Source of the DNA: Pseudomonas tensinigenes
Lineage (GTDB): Bacteria; Pseudomonadota; Gammaproteobacteria; Pseudomonadales; Pseudomonadaceae
Reading direction: 5' to 3'
NCBI RefSeq assembly: GCF_014268445.2
Contig: NZ_CP077089.1
Span: forward strand, 4,819,501-4,883,500
DNA length: 64,000 bases
The translations under genes and the position numbers were made by a program. The notes beneath the pieces were generated by a model. That model saw only the letters and a list, made by a program, of their open reading frames with translations, did no database searches and was not told the DNA's origin. Numbering within the stretch: position 1 is the stretch's first letter; the number at the start of each line of letters is the position of its first letter. Shown piece after piece: positions 38,339 to 47,300 of the stretch.

Positions 38339-39276
38339 GTGAAGAATTCGATATCAGCCAGACAATGGCCGCAGAACTCACAGGTACGGTAGGTGTGCCA
38401 GACGCTGCCGATTCAGGCGACGAACTCCCGGAAGGCCTCGCCAACGCTGTCGCCGAATTCGACCTGCACGCCGTCGAGAAGGATCTGTCGCTGCCGACTG
38501 ACCTGGACGACACGCGCCAAGGCGAACTTGATCGCGAGGCTGAGCAAGATGCTGGCCGTCAAAGTAAGCGCAAAGTGCCACTTGCTGCGTTGCATGAAGA
38601 GCGCAGCAAACGTCAGGCGCTTGAGCTGCAGCTCCAGGCACAGGCGCAGCAGTTGCAGCAGCTTCAAGCTCAGTGGCAGGCCACGCAGCAGGCACAGCAA
38701 CAAGCTGCCGAACAAGCGGCCATCCCGGACTTTGACGAAGATCCCCGTGGATACATCGAGGCGAAGGAGCGTCAGTTCGCGCAGGCGCTCGACCAACTGC
38801 AGAACGGCCCCTCTCAACAGCAGCAGGCAGCTCTGCAGCACCAGCAGGTAACAGCCGCCGTCGTCAATCTTGAACAGCAGTTCATGGCGGCGGTGCCGGA
38901 CTACGAACAGGCGGTTGACCTGGTACAGCGAAACGCTGACGCACAAATACGGCAGCTGTACCCGCAGGCGACTGAGGAACAATTTCAGATGATCCGCTCG
39001 ACTGCTCTGGGTGAGTTCGCCCGCCAGTGCTTGGCGAACGGGGCCAACCCGGCTGAAAAAATCTACGCGAAGGCACAAGCGTTAGGGTTCAAGACCTCCG
39101 GCCAGACCCCACGACGCGAGCCACCAACCAGCTTGGGCAGCCTCAGCGGCAGTGCACGCGCGCCTGATGAAAAAGGCGCTGTCAGTGCATCCGACATTGC
39201 GGGCATGAGCGAAGCCGAGTTCGACAAGTACTGGGCCGGGCTGAAGTCCGGCAGTGCAATCGGGCCGGCGTTCTAG
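38335..39276 (+). CDS. Capsid-scaffold-like protein
   Basis: The 313-residue protein has an acidic N-terminus, the motif KRKVPLAALHEERSKRQALE typical of podovirus and other phage scaffold proteins, a Gln-rich coiled coil (residues about 100-135), a second motif with DFDEDPRGYIEAKERQFAQ, and a C-terminal helix (MSEAEFDKYWAGLKSG) where scaffolds contact the coat protein. A major capsid gene would normally follow, but none does. That makes capsid redirection in a helper phage a plausible role (inference). Confidence 0.7.
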   Translation: MSEEFDISQTMAAELTGTVGVPDAADSGDELPEGLANAVAEFDLHAVEKDLSLPTDLDDTRQGELDREAEQDAGRQSKRKVPLAALHEERSKRQALELQLQAQAQQLQQLQAQWQATQQAQQQAAEQAAIPDFDEDPRGYIEAKERQFAQALDQLQNGPSQQQQAALQHQQVTAAVVNLEQQFMAAVPDYEQAVDLVQRNADAQIRQLYPQATEEQFQMIRSTALGEFARQCLANGANPAEKIYAKAQALGFKTSGQTPRREPPTSLGSLSGSARAPDEKGAVSASDIAGMSEAEFDKYWAGLKSGSAIGPAF

Positions 39277-39286
39277 GGGTGGCGCC

Positions 39287-39589
39287 ATGGGCGAATCGAG
39301 CGAATACAAGACACGCAAGCGGCCCGTTACCACCGCGACGGCGCTTGAGGCACTGCTGCGTGACTTCCAGGCGGACGCTGAGGAACGTGGTAGCGAAGCC
39401 ACGAAGCAACGCAGACGGTTGCTGCTGCGTGGATTCCGGGCTGGTTTGTGGGTGATGGCCGACCGGCCAGACCTTAATGAGGTTGCACAGGCACTGCGGG
39501 CTGAGTTGTTCGGGCATCGCTTGCCGGCAGTTGCTGACGAAGAAAACGAACTGTGCCAATCCGGCACCGAAGAAGAGGTGGTGAAATGA
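39287..39589 (+). CDS. Small unknown protein
   Basis: The 100-residue, strongly charged protein begins MGESSEYKTRKRPVTTATAL and is helical (ATALEALLRDFQADAEERGS). It sits 10 bp after the scaffold-like gene and overlaps the next by 4 bp. ATG 39287 follows GGGGTGG. No domain is recognised. Confidence 0.6.
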   Translation: MGESSEYKTRKRPVTTATALEALLRDFQADAEERGSEATKQRRRLLLRGFRAGLWVMADRPDLNEVAQALRAELFGHRLPAVADEENELCQSGTEEEVVK

Positions 39590-39702
39590 TCGACAAACGC
39601 GAGGGTGTGAGCAAAAAACCGGTGAAGACGCAGGAGTACTTCCCGCAGTCGAACCCAGGCAAACCGCCGAAAGGCAAGGCCGAGAAAGGTAAGGGGAAGT
39701 GA
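39586..39702 (+). CDS. Very small basic protein, end of operon
   Basis: The 38-residue peptide (MIDKREGVSKKPVKTQEYFP, tail GKAEKGKGK) is highly basic and probably disordered. The ATG overlaps the stop of the gene before it (ATGA), and a terminator begins at its stop codon. Similar tiny Lys-rich proteins are common next to phage head genes. Confidence 0.6.
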   Translation: MIDKREGVSKKPVKTQEYFPQSNPGKPPKGKAEKGKGK

Positions 39703-39733
39703 AAGTAGGGGCAGAGAATGCCCCTACTTTAAT
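39702..39733. terminator. Bidirectional terminator between the structural-like operon and the membrane-protein gene
   Basis: AAAGTAGGGGC and GCCCCTACTTT form a perfect 11-bp stem with a 7-base loop, with A/T runs on both sides. It separates convergent genes. Confidence 0.85.
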
Positions 39734-39746
39734 ACCAAGACGGAAT

Positions 39747-40613
39747 TTAGGATTTGACCTTTACCCATGGATCGGCGGCGCGGATTGAGTAAACGAATTT
39801 CTCCTCTCGATCCTTGGCATCAGCGCCTTTGTAATTCAGTGTAATAAAACCCAAAACATCCTCAGACGGGTTTGCGAAGACCAGTGGTATTTTAAACTTT
39901 CGACTTTGAGTTATTTGCTCGGACTCGACTGATACTGTGCTTCCTATTGGCGGCTCAAATACAATACGGACGTCATAAGCGTTAGCACCAGAACAACCGA
40001 TTTCCATACTTGTGTCCACCTTCGAACCCGGTACACCGCCGCCTCCTCGAACTCCGTGACTGAAAACAAAGTTTGCCCGGTTACCACGCTCGATCTCATC
40101 CAGCTGCAATTGCAGTGCGGCTCGTTGCGCGTCTATTTGCTGGGTCGCTGCAGCTGCCATAATTGACTGTTGCGCTACTGAATTCTTGAGTTCAAACGCC
40201 TGCAGTTTCAGCGCCTCGGTGCCTTGCCGCAGTTCATCGCCCTGCTGGAGGAAGCCGAATACCAGCCACAGAAATGCGACTGGCCCGAACGCACCGGCTA
40301 GAAAATCACCGACCTCGTTTAGCGGCATAGTCATGAGGGTATCTGCACGCCCCCAAATTACCACAACGACTATGACCAGGTACGTGAGAGTCAATGCGCC
40401 GCCGATCTCCCCTAGATGCTCGCGCAGGTGCCAGCCAGCAGGCTTGATCTTCTTCGCAGTGCACTTCAATGCTGCCGCGAAAGCGAAAGCTGCTACCAGT
40501 GCAGCGATGATGGTCACTGACAGCGGCCACCCCTCGTCCGGCACAGCTGGGGACACTCTCCAAAACACGCCGTTCACCGGCTCCCATAGACCCGCCATCA
40601 CAGCCCCTCTCAT
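39747..40613 (-). CDS. Membrane protein with coiled coil and C-terminal beta domain (unknown)
   Basis: The 288-residue protein has three membrane helices (LSVTIIAALVAAFAFAAALK, LTLTYLVIVVVVIWG, and LAGAFGPVAFLWLVFGF), a coiled coil (residues about 128-175) and a hydrophilic beta-rich C-terminus of about 110 residues. ATG 40598 (MAGLWEPVNG) is an alternative start. It is transcribed opposite to the operon, behind a shared terminator, so it is an independent cargo gene. A role such as superinfection exclusion or phage defence is possible but unproven. Confidence 0.6.
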   Translation of the reverse strand: MRGAVMAGLWEPVNGVFWRVSPAVPDEGWPLSVTIIAALVAAFAFAAALKCTAKKIKPAGWHLREHLGEIGGALTLTYLVIVVVVIWGRADTLMTMPLNEVGDFLAGAFGPVAFLWLVFGFLQQGDELRQGTEALKLQAFELKNSVAQQSIMAAAATQQIDAQRAALQLQLDEIERGNRANFVFSHGVRGGGGVPGSKVDTSMEIGCSGANAYDVRIVFEPPIGSTVSVESEQITQSRKFKIPLVFANPSEDVLGFITLNYKGADAKDREEKFVYSIRAADPWVKVKS

Positions 40614-40670
40614 GCCCCGCCGCGATCCATTCGTGGCAAATAGCCAGCGATGATAGCGGTGGCGTGCTGA

Positions 40671-40889
40671 TCAGTCACCTCTGTGCTGGAGGACGAGCTT
40701 GGCGATGCCTTGTTTGATGTGCCCAGCGTTCTCCCCAATCGCGTAGAGGGCACCACGCACGTTCTCGCCGACCTCGGTATGGCCCTGCTGCTCGATGAGC
40801 AAAGTCAGCTCCATGATCGCGGCTTCAAGCGCCAATTGATTGGTGTAGATACGATCGAGGGTGTCGGGTAGGGAGTATTCGGTGGGCAT
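40671..40889 (-). CDS. Small unknown helical protein
   Basis: The 72-residue protein (MPTEYSLPDTLDRIYTNQLA) is predicted helical with hydrophobic heptads, consistent with a small dimer. It lies 57 bp upstream of the membrane-protein gene on the same strand. No family is recognised. Confidence 0.55.
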   Translation of the reverse strand: MPTEYSLPDTLDRIYTNQLALEAAIMELTLLIEQQGHTEVGENVRGALYAIGENAGHIKQGIAKLVLQHRGD

Positions 40890-41015
40890 CGATTCGATTC
40901 CGTTCGAGAAAACCGAAGCGTAGCACCGTACTTAACGCATTGTGCCGAATACACAGCTACGCTACTTCGGCATGGCGACGAGGCAGGCTATCTTCCATCC
41001 TTGGAGTAAGAACGC

Positions 41016-41300
41016 ATGAAACGGACCCTCGTTTTAATAGGCCTGATTATGGTCCTCGGTGGTTGCGCCATCTCTTCTAAGACATACACACCTGACGGCC
41101 GCGAGGGGTTCAGCATCGATTGTTCAGGGAGTGCATTGAACTGGGGTAAATGCCTAGAAAAGGCCGGTGACTTATGTGGTGCGCGCGGGTACGAGGTTCT
41201 GGAAAGATCTGGCGACACAGGGAGCGTGGTCGGGGGTGGCCAGTACAGCCTGTACGGCGGATCGGTCATAACCAGAACCATGCTCATAGTCTGCAGGTAG
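41016..41300 (+). CDS. Small phage-type lipoprotein
   Basis: The 94-residue protein has a lipoprotein signal (MKRTLVLIGLIMVLGGCAIS, lipobox LGGC, Cys17). The mature part has further Cys residues and a Gly-rich hairpin (GSVVGGGQYSLYGG). Small lipoproteins like this occur in Pseudomonas prophages and may alter the envelope against superinfection. It is monocistronic; ribosome site GGAG precedes ATG 41016. Confidence 0.75.
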   Translation: MKRTLVLIGLIMVLGGCAISSKTYTPDGREGFSIDCSGSALNWGKCLEKAGDLCGARGYEVLERSGDTGSVVGGGQYSLYGGSVITRTMLIVCR

Positions 41301-41331
41301 GGATTCGGTGGTGTCCTAGCCATGACCCCTA

Positions 41332-43278
41332 TCAACTTTCATCGCCTTCACCCTCGAACGGCGGCATGCCCTCGGGGGCGATGCCGTCTTTGATGTAGTC
41401 AGTCCAAACAGTGTCCGGCCGTTGATCCCACCAGTCAGCGTTATCAGAGCACCAGCACTTGCGGTTCGGGTTGGTGGAGGGTCTGCCCTCTTTGTCTGGC
41501 TTGAACAGCTGCTTAAACCCCAACTTGGACAGCATGCCTGGGAGCGTTTGGGGGCTGATCCCGTAGGCCTTCATGGTTGATTCGTAGGTGGGGATCGCCG
41601 CCAACTGAATGAAGATGCTCTGGCAGCGGACGATCTGTTTGGCGAACGGGCCTTCACGCCCCGCGACGCGCTCTTCAAGCCAGTTGATGCCATGCCCCCG
41701 CGCCGCCTTCTGCATGGCCCGCGCCGCTTCTGTCTGCGGCACTGGTGCATACGGGTCCCAATCCTTGGGAAACACCCATGTGGCCAGTACCTGTGCCAGC
41801 GCAGGTGCACCGGGGCCGTCAATCCAGTCAATCAGGTCTTTGTAGTACTGGTCGCTTTGGCGCTCGGCGAGGCAGCGCAGTACCGCGATCCGCCCGTCCT
41901 TCTCCATCAACGGCAGCGCGTCTGCGTGGTTGGACGTGATGATGTAGTGGGCGATGTTCTTGATTTCTTTCGACGCAACGCCCTTGCCTTCGAACTGCAT
42001 GGTGGGTTCGGAGATCGTGTTCTTGAATTCCTCTACCGCATCCTTGTCCTTCGGCCCGATCCGTACCTCATTGATGAAGATGATTCGCTTGTGCAGGATG
42101 CTGTCGTTGAACTTCGACGTCAGGATCTTGCTGCTGCCGCTGGTCAGTACCAACGGGGCGCCGAACACCTTGGAAATGAGTCGGCCGAGCAGGTTTTTGC
42201 CCACCCTCCCCTGTTGCGAATACAGCAGCACAGCGGTCGGCATTTTGATCTCAGGTGTTTGGTACAGCTGCGCCAGCCAGCACAGAAAGAACGTCACGCC
42301 AACCACATCGCCGCCGGCCAGGTACATCAGGTGATTCGTCAGGATCGTGACGTCCTCCGCTGTAGCTGCCGGGTTTCGTTCAGCCATGGTGATTTTCAAC
42401 TGGTGCCAGCGGTTGAACACGTCAGGGCAATCATCGGCATCCTGAAAAGCCGCCTTGCTGGTGGGCTCCATCACGATGCGGCGCACCACACGGCGATCCG
42501 GTTCGTTCCACTGCCACCAGACATCCCCTGCAGGCGCTTGCTTCCACGCCATGCTTCCATCCTTGTCGGCAGCCAGTATCTGAATGCTCCCGTAGTGCTT
42601 CGCGCAATGCTGACGCATGCCTTCCTTGCAGAACGTATCGCCGCTTTCGATGTGGTAGGCGACAACCTTGCCGCCGGAGGTGAGCAGCACAAAATCTTCG
42701 CTGATGTAGCGAAGAATTTCACGGGACTCAAGGTCGATATCTCCCGCCTTGGGTTGCCGATCGGAGGGTTGTGGCGTCACTTGCTGACTCTGGCCAACAG
42801 GCGCAACTAATAGGCTGGCGGCATTCGTGCCGAAAGGTGCCTCTACATTCGGCACGGGGCCTTCCTGGACATCATCCTCTGTCTGCTGGAGGCTGTCCTC
42901 GCGCGCGGTTCTGGCCTGCTTGGCTGCTGACTGGATCGATTGCACACAAACCTTATCGCCGCGGCGTTGTGCGTCCTCCATGGCCTGCTTGGCGTGTACC
43001 GCGAGCGCGTCCTGCTGTTCGCCGTCGTCGGTAGCCAGCGCCAGGTCAAAAGCAGAGAGCCACGCCTCGGCGTCCCACACGACGGCTTCGTTGGCTGCTG
43101 GCTGTGGATCCGCTGCGAAGGCAATGGCGGGCGTGGTAGCTGTGGCAGTGATTGATCGCTCGGTCATTGTCAGCACCGAGGGTGCGACGTTTCGCTTGGC
43201 CTGGAACTGCGCGGCGAGGTCGAAGATTGACGGCGGCAGTCGAAGACTTGCGGACGCAGTCGAGCTATAATTACTCAT
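41332..43278 (-). CDS. SF3 helicase / primase-like replication protein (DUF5906 type)
   Basis: The 648-residue protein has a C-terminal superfamily-3 helicase: Walker A in YSQQGRVGKNLLGRLI, Walker B in HKRIIFINEVRIG, and motif C in AHYIITSNHADALPLME. The first 200 residues are variable and Pro/Gln-rich, without an obvious Toprim or archaeo-eukaryotic primase signature, so priming ability is uncertain. Such proteins start replication of P4-like satellites from a repeat origin, here perhaps at 18324-18787. It is the last gene of the leftward alpA-led unit. Confidence 0.88.
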   Translation of the reverse strand: MSNYSSTASASLRLPPSIFDLAAQFQAKRNVAPSVLTMTERSITATATTPAIAFAADPQPAANEAVVWDAEAWLSAFDLALATDDGEQQDALAVHAKQAMEDAQRRGDKVCVQSIQSAAKQARTAREDSLQQTEDDVQEGPVPNVEAPFGTNAASLLVAPVGQSQQVTPQPSDRQPKAGDIDLESREILRYISEDFVLLTSGGKVVAYHIESGDTFCKEGMRQHCAKHYGSIQILAADKDGSMAWKQAPAGDVWWQWNEPDRRVVRRIVMEPTSKAAFQDADDCPDVFNRWHQLKITMAERNPAATAEDVTILTNHLMYLAGGDVVGVTFFLCWLAQLYQTPEIKMPTAVLLYSQQGRVGKNLLGRLISKVFGAPLVLTSGSSKILTSKFNDSILHKRIIFINEVRIGPKDKDAVEEFKNTISEPTMQFEGKGVASKEIKNIAHYIITSNHADALPLMEKDGRIAVLRCLAERQSDQYYKDLIDWIDGPGAPALAQVLATWVFPKDWDPYAPVPQTEAARAMQKAARGHGINWLEERVAGREGPFAKQIVRCQSIFIQLAAIPTYESTMKAYGISPQTLPGMLSKLGFKQLFKPDKEGRPSTNPNRKCWCSDNADWWDQRPDTVWTDYIKDGIAPEGMPPFEGEGDES

Positions 43279-43343
43279 CAGGAAATACCCCTTAACCCCT
43301 TCGAGTTCGCGCTCCTTGGGGTTTTCTTTTGTCCGTAGAAAAT

Positions 43344-43628
43344 TCAGGCAGGCTGATTGGCACCGTCGAACGCAGCCAGCGGATTGGGCACTGGTCGTGC
43401 CGCTGCGCGTGCGAGGATCCAGGCGTCCACCTCGCTCTTCAGCCAGGCCACACGGCCGGCATACCCGCCGGCGCGGGTCATGCCGATTTCCACGGGGGCG
43501 GGAAAATGCCCGGCTGCCACCCAGTTGTCCAGTGTGTTGCGACTGACACCGATCGCCCTCATCAGGTCATCCGGGTGCAGAAAGGTGTCGACGGTCTTGG
43601 CGATTTCTCTGGCTCTGGCTCTGCTCAT
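43344..43628 (-). CDS. alpA: AlpA-family excisionase/regulator
   Basis: The 94-residue protein has the AlpA winged-helix pattern (LHPDDLMRAIGVSRNTLDNW, then HFPAPVEIG and VAWLKSEVDAWILAR). AlpA proteins act as excision factors and regulators in P4-like elements. ATG 43628 has a GGAG ribosome site; the frame is open to 43715 but runs toward attR. It precedes the helicase gene by 65 bp on the same strand. Confidence 0.88.
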   Translation of the reverse strand: MSRARAREIAKTVDTFLHPDDLMRAIGVSRNTLDNWVAAGHFPAPVEIGMTRAGGYAGRVAWLKSEVDAWILARAAARPVPNPLAAFDGANQPA

Positions 43629-43645
43629 GTCGGGGCGCTCCTGCC

Positions 43646-43663
43646 GGGGTAGCTTTCGGGGTA
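43646..43663. promoter_or_regulatory. Paired GGGGTA sites near the right end, candidate integrase arm sites
   Basis: GGGGTA occurs at 43646 and again at 43658, a 12-bp phase, similar to the pair at 16974 and 16985 near the left end. It is 64-91 bp from attR and overlaps the alpA promoter region. Confidence 0.45.
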
Positions 43664-43726
43664 GATCATCGCGCGACCAGCAGTAGGAGCCTTGTTCTAG
43701 AGCGCCTTTTTGCACCTGTGCCGCAG

Positions 43727-43737
43727 TTGATTATGAA
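43727..43737. repeat. attR core of the island
   Basis: TTGATTATGAA, followed by cTCC. It contains the ATG start codon (43733) of the following regulator gene. Confidence 0.7.
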
Positions 43738-44359
43738 CTCCGTTTTTATTGTCGACGATCACCCGGTCATCCGTCTCGCCGTTCGAATGCTGCTGGAACA
43801 TGAAGGCTACAAGGTCGTCGGCGAAACCGACAACGGGGTCGATGCCATGCAAATGGTGCGCGAGTGCATGCCGGACCTGATCATTCTCGACATCAGCATT
43901 CCAAAACTTGATGGCCTGGAGGTACTTGCCCGCTTCAACGCCATGAGTTCGCCGCTCAAAACCCTGGTGCTGACTGCTCAATGTCCGACGTTATTCGGTA
44001 TTCGTTGCATGCAGTCCGGTGCTTCCGGGTATGTCTGTAAACAGGAAGACTTGAGCGAACTGGTCAGTGCGATAAAAGCGGTGCTGTCCGGTTACAACTA
44101 TTTCCCCAGTCAGGCGTTGAATCCGGTTCGCAGCGACGATACTCGTTATGCAGAACTGGAACTGTTCAAATCCGTCAATGATCGCGAATTAATGGTTTTG
44201 CAGTTATTTGCCCAAGGCCGTACCAACAAGGAAATAGCCAAGGGCATGTTTCTCAGCAATAAAACGGTCAGTACCTATAAAAAACGCTTGATGCAAAAAC
44301 TCAAAGCCAAATCCCTTGTAGAACTTATCGAGATGGCCAAACGCAACGCACTCGTGTGA
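43733..44359 (+). CDS. Response regulator, BvgA/EvgA-like
   Basis: The 208-residue regulator begins MNSVFIVDDHPVIRLAVRML with the receiver's acidic pair, phospho-Asp in LIILDISIPKLDG and Lys in GYVCKQEDL, followed by a LuxR-type helix-turn-helix (RELMVLQLFAQGRTNKEIAK, SNKTVSTYKKRLMQKL). It pairs with the BvgS-like kinase that overlaps its end. Its start codon lies inside the island's attR core, so its native promoter and ribosome site have been replaced by island DNA and its expression is probably changed. GTG 43718 could add five codons. Confidence 0.92.
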   Translation: MNSVFIVDDHPVIRLAVRMLLEHEGYKVVGETDNGVDAMQMVRECMPDLIILDISIPKLDGLEVLARFNAMSSPLKTLVLTAQCPTLFGIRCMQSGASGYVCKQEDLSELVSAIKAVLSGYNYFPSQALNPVRSDDTRYAELELFKSVNDRELMVLQLFAQGRTNKEIAKGMFLSNKTVSTYKKRLMQKLKAKSLVELIEMAKRNALV

Positions 44360-47300
44360 GACCCCGCATGCCCAGTCGTTTGAAAGACTATTTAATTGCA
44401 TTGAGCACAGGTCTGTACCTGAGTGCCAATGTGTTTGCCATGCCCGTTGATTCACCGGACTATGCCTTGCTCAGCCGATCGGCAGGCGAGCCGGTGCCGG
44501 TTGTATTGGAACAGTCTCAACGACAGTGGCTGCAAACGCGCGACGAGTTGATACTCGGAACGTCCGCTCCTGACTATCCACCGTTCGACATGACCGTCAG
44601 CGGTCACGATTATGAAGGTCTCACCGCCGACTATGTCGGGCTTGTCGCTCAAGCCACCGGTTTGCCGGTCAAGGTCAAACGTTTTGCCTCCCGGGATGCT
44701 GCCATTCGCGCTCTGGTCGATGGCCAGATTGACCTGCTCGGGACAGCCAACGGCTATGAATCCGCCAATGCCAACCTTGCGCTGTCCGAACCGTATGCCA
44801 ACGATCAACCTGTGCTCGTTACCCGCGAAGGCGAAACCCGCAGCCTGAGTAAAGGCCTGGCAGGATTGCGCCTGAGCATGGTCTACCACTATCTGCCTCT
44901 GCATGAGGTCAAGGCGCTGTATCCCAAAGCGCTCATCACCTGCTATCCCTCCTACCAGAATGCCATTAACGCCGTGGCCTTCGACCAGGCCGACGTGTTT
45001 CTCGGCGACACGATCTCCACCCACTACATGATCAACAAGGGCTACCTCAATAACGTGCGCATGGCCAATTTCGGCAAACAGGAAGCCCAGGGGTTCAGCT
45101 TCGCCGTACGTCGAAACAATCCGCAGTTATTGAATATCGTCGACGCCGTGCTTAAAGCGGTGCCGCGTAGCGAGCGCGAGAACATCGCCAAACGCTGGAG
45201 CGCCGGCAGCGACCTGCTGCTCACCGACCAGAAACTGCAACTGACCGAACGCGAAGAAACATGGCTGCAGCAGCATCCGGTAGTGAGCGTGGTGGTGAAT
45301 GAGGCCTATGCGCCGCTGACCTTCTTCGATGACGCAGGCAATTTTCGCGGGATCAGCGCCGATCTTCTCGAACTGATTCGCCTGCGCACCGGCCTGCGCT
45401 TCGAGGTCCATCGCAGCCGCAACGACGCCGAGATGATCAAACAGATCGATGACCACCAGGCCGATCTCATCGCGGCCTTGCTGCCAACCGCCGAGCGAGA
45501 AAAAACTCTGAGTTTCAGTCGGCCCTATCTGGAAAACTCCTATGTGCTGCTGACGCGCAAGAGTGCCGACAGTCCGACTAACCTGGGTCAGCTCAAAGGC
45601 AAGCAACTGGCGATCGCCCAAGGCAATCCCCTGGTCGAGTACCTGCGACGCGAATTTCCACGGATCCAGTTGATCGAAACGGCAGATACCTTCAGCGCCG
45701 TCTCGCTGCTCGCCAAAGGCCATGTCGACGGTGCGGTGAATTCACTGGTGATCGCCAACTACTTCATTTCTTCGCGAATCTTCGAGCAGGCGCTGCAGAT
45801 CACTACCACCATCGGCACCGGTCAGGCCGAGTTTTCTCTGGCAACCGCACGTGACAACACGGAACTGGGCTCGATCATCAACAAAGCGCTTCTGAGCATT
45901 TCCCCGGAAGAACTCGGCGTCATCAACGGGCGCTGGCGTGGATATTCCAGCGCCTCGCAAAACATCTGGCGCAATTACCAGCGCCTGTTCTATCAAGTGA
46001 TCATCGGCGCCTGCCTGCTCCTGTTGCTCCTGCTTGCCTGGAACGCCTACATGCGACACCAGATCAAACAACGCCAGGCGGCTGAGCGGGCCCTGAACGA
46101 TCAGTTCGAATTCATGCGCTCGCTGGTCAACGGTACGCCGCATCCGATCTACGTACGCGATCGCCAGGGTCTGCTGCAAAGCTGTAATGACAGCTATCTC
46201 GAAGTGTTCAATGCCAAGCGTGAGGACGTGATAGGCAAAAGCGTCATGCAGGGCACCCTGAGCAACGCTTTCGAGGCCCAGGCCTTTCATGCCGATTATC
46301 AGCGAGTGGTCGCCGAAGGCACTGCGCTGGTGCTCGACCGGCCTCTGCACATCGGCAAACGACGCCTGACGATCTATCACTGGATACTGCCGTACCGGGA
46401 CTCCAGCGGCGACGTGAAAGGCATCATCGGTGGCTGGATCGACATCAGCGAACGCCGACAGCTGTTTGAGGAACTGCGTGCGGCCAAGGAACAGGCAGAT
46501 GACGCCAACCGGGCGAAAAGTACATTCCTGGCCACCATGAGCCATGAAATCCGTACGCCCATGAATGCGGTGATCGGCATGCTTGAACTGACGCTCAAAC
46601 GCATCGATCAACACCATCCGGATCGCTCTTCGATCGACACTGCCTACCACTCGGCCAAGGATCTGTTGGGTTTGATCGGCGACATCCTCGACATCGCACG
46701 GATCGAATCCGGACGCCTGAGTCTGTGCCCGGAACGGGTCAATCTGGTGGACACAGTAGCGTCTGTCGCAAGAATCTTCGACGGCCTGGCCCGGCAGAAG
46801 AATCTCGCTTTGCAAGTCATCTTCAATCCGCCGGATCTGGCGGTCGATGTATGCCTGGACCCACTGCGTTTCAAGCAAGTGCTATCCAATCTGATCAGCA
46901 ACGCCATCAAATTCACTGAGCAAGGACACATCAGAATCAGCGTCGACCTCATGACCACTGATGTGCCTGGGCGGGCTCTGATGCAATTGACCGTACAAGA
47001 CAGCGGTGCGGGTATCAGTGCAGAGGATCAGCAACGATTGTTCGAGCCCTTTGCCCAGGCAGAAAATAGCCCTCAGCAAGCCCGAAGTGGCGCAGGTCTG
47101 GGGCTGGTGATCAGTCGCAACCTGTGTGAAATGATGGGCGGCCAGTTGCAATTGAGCAGCCAGCCCGGCATCGGAACACAGGTCTGCGTTTCCCTGCCAC
47201 TGGACAGCTTGCCGGCACAGGCGAGCGCGGCCAGGGATGAGCCAGCGATCAAGACCTCGCAGACACCGCTGCGCGTTCTGGTGGTGGATGATCATCCGGC

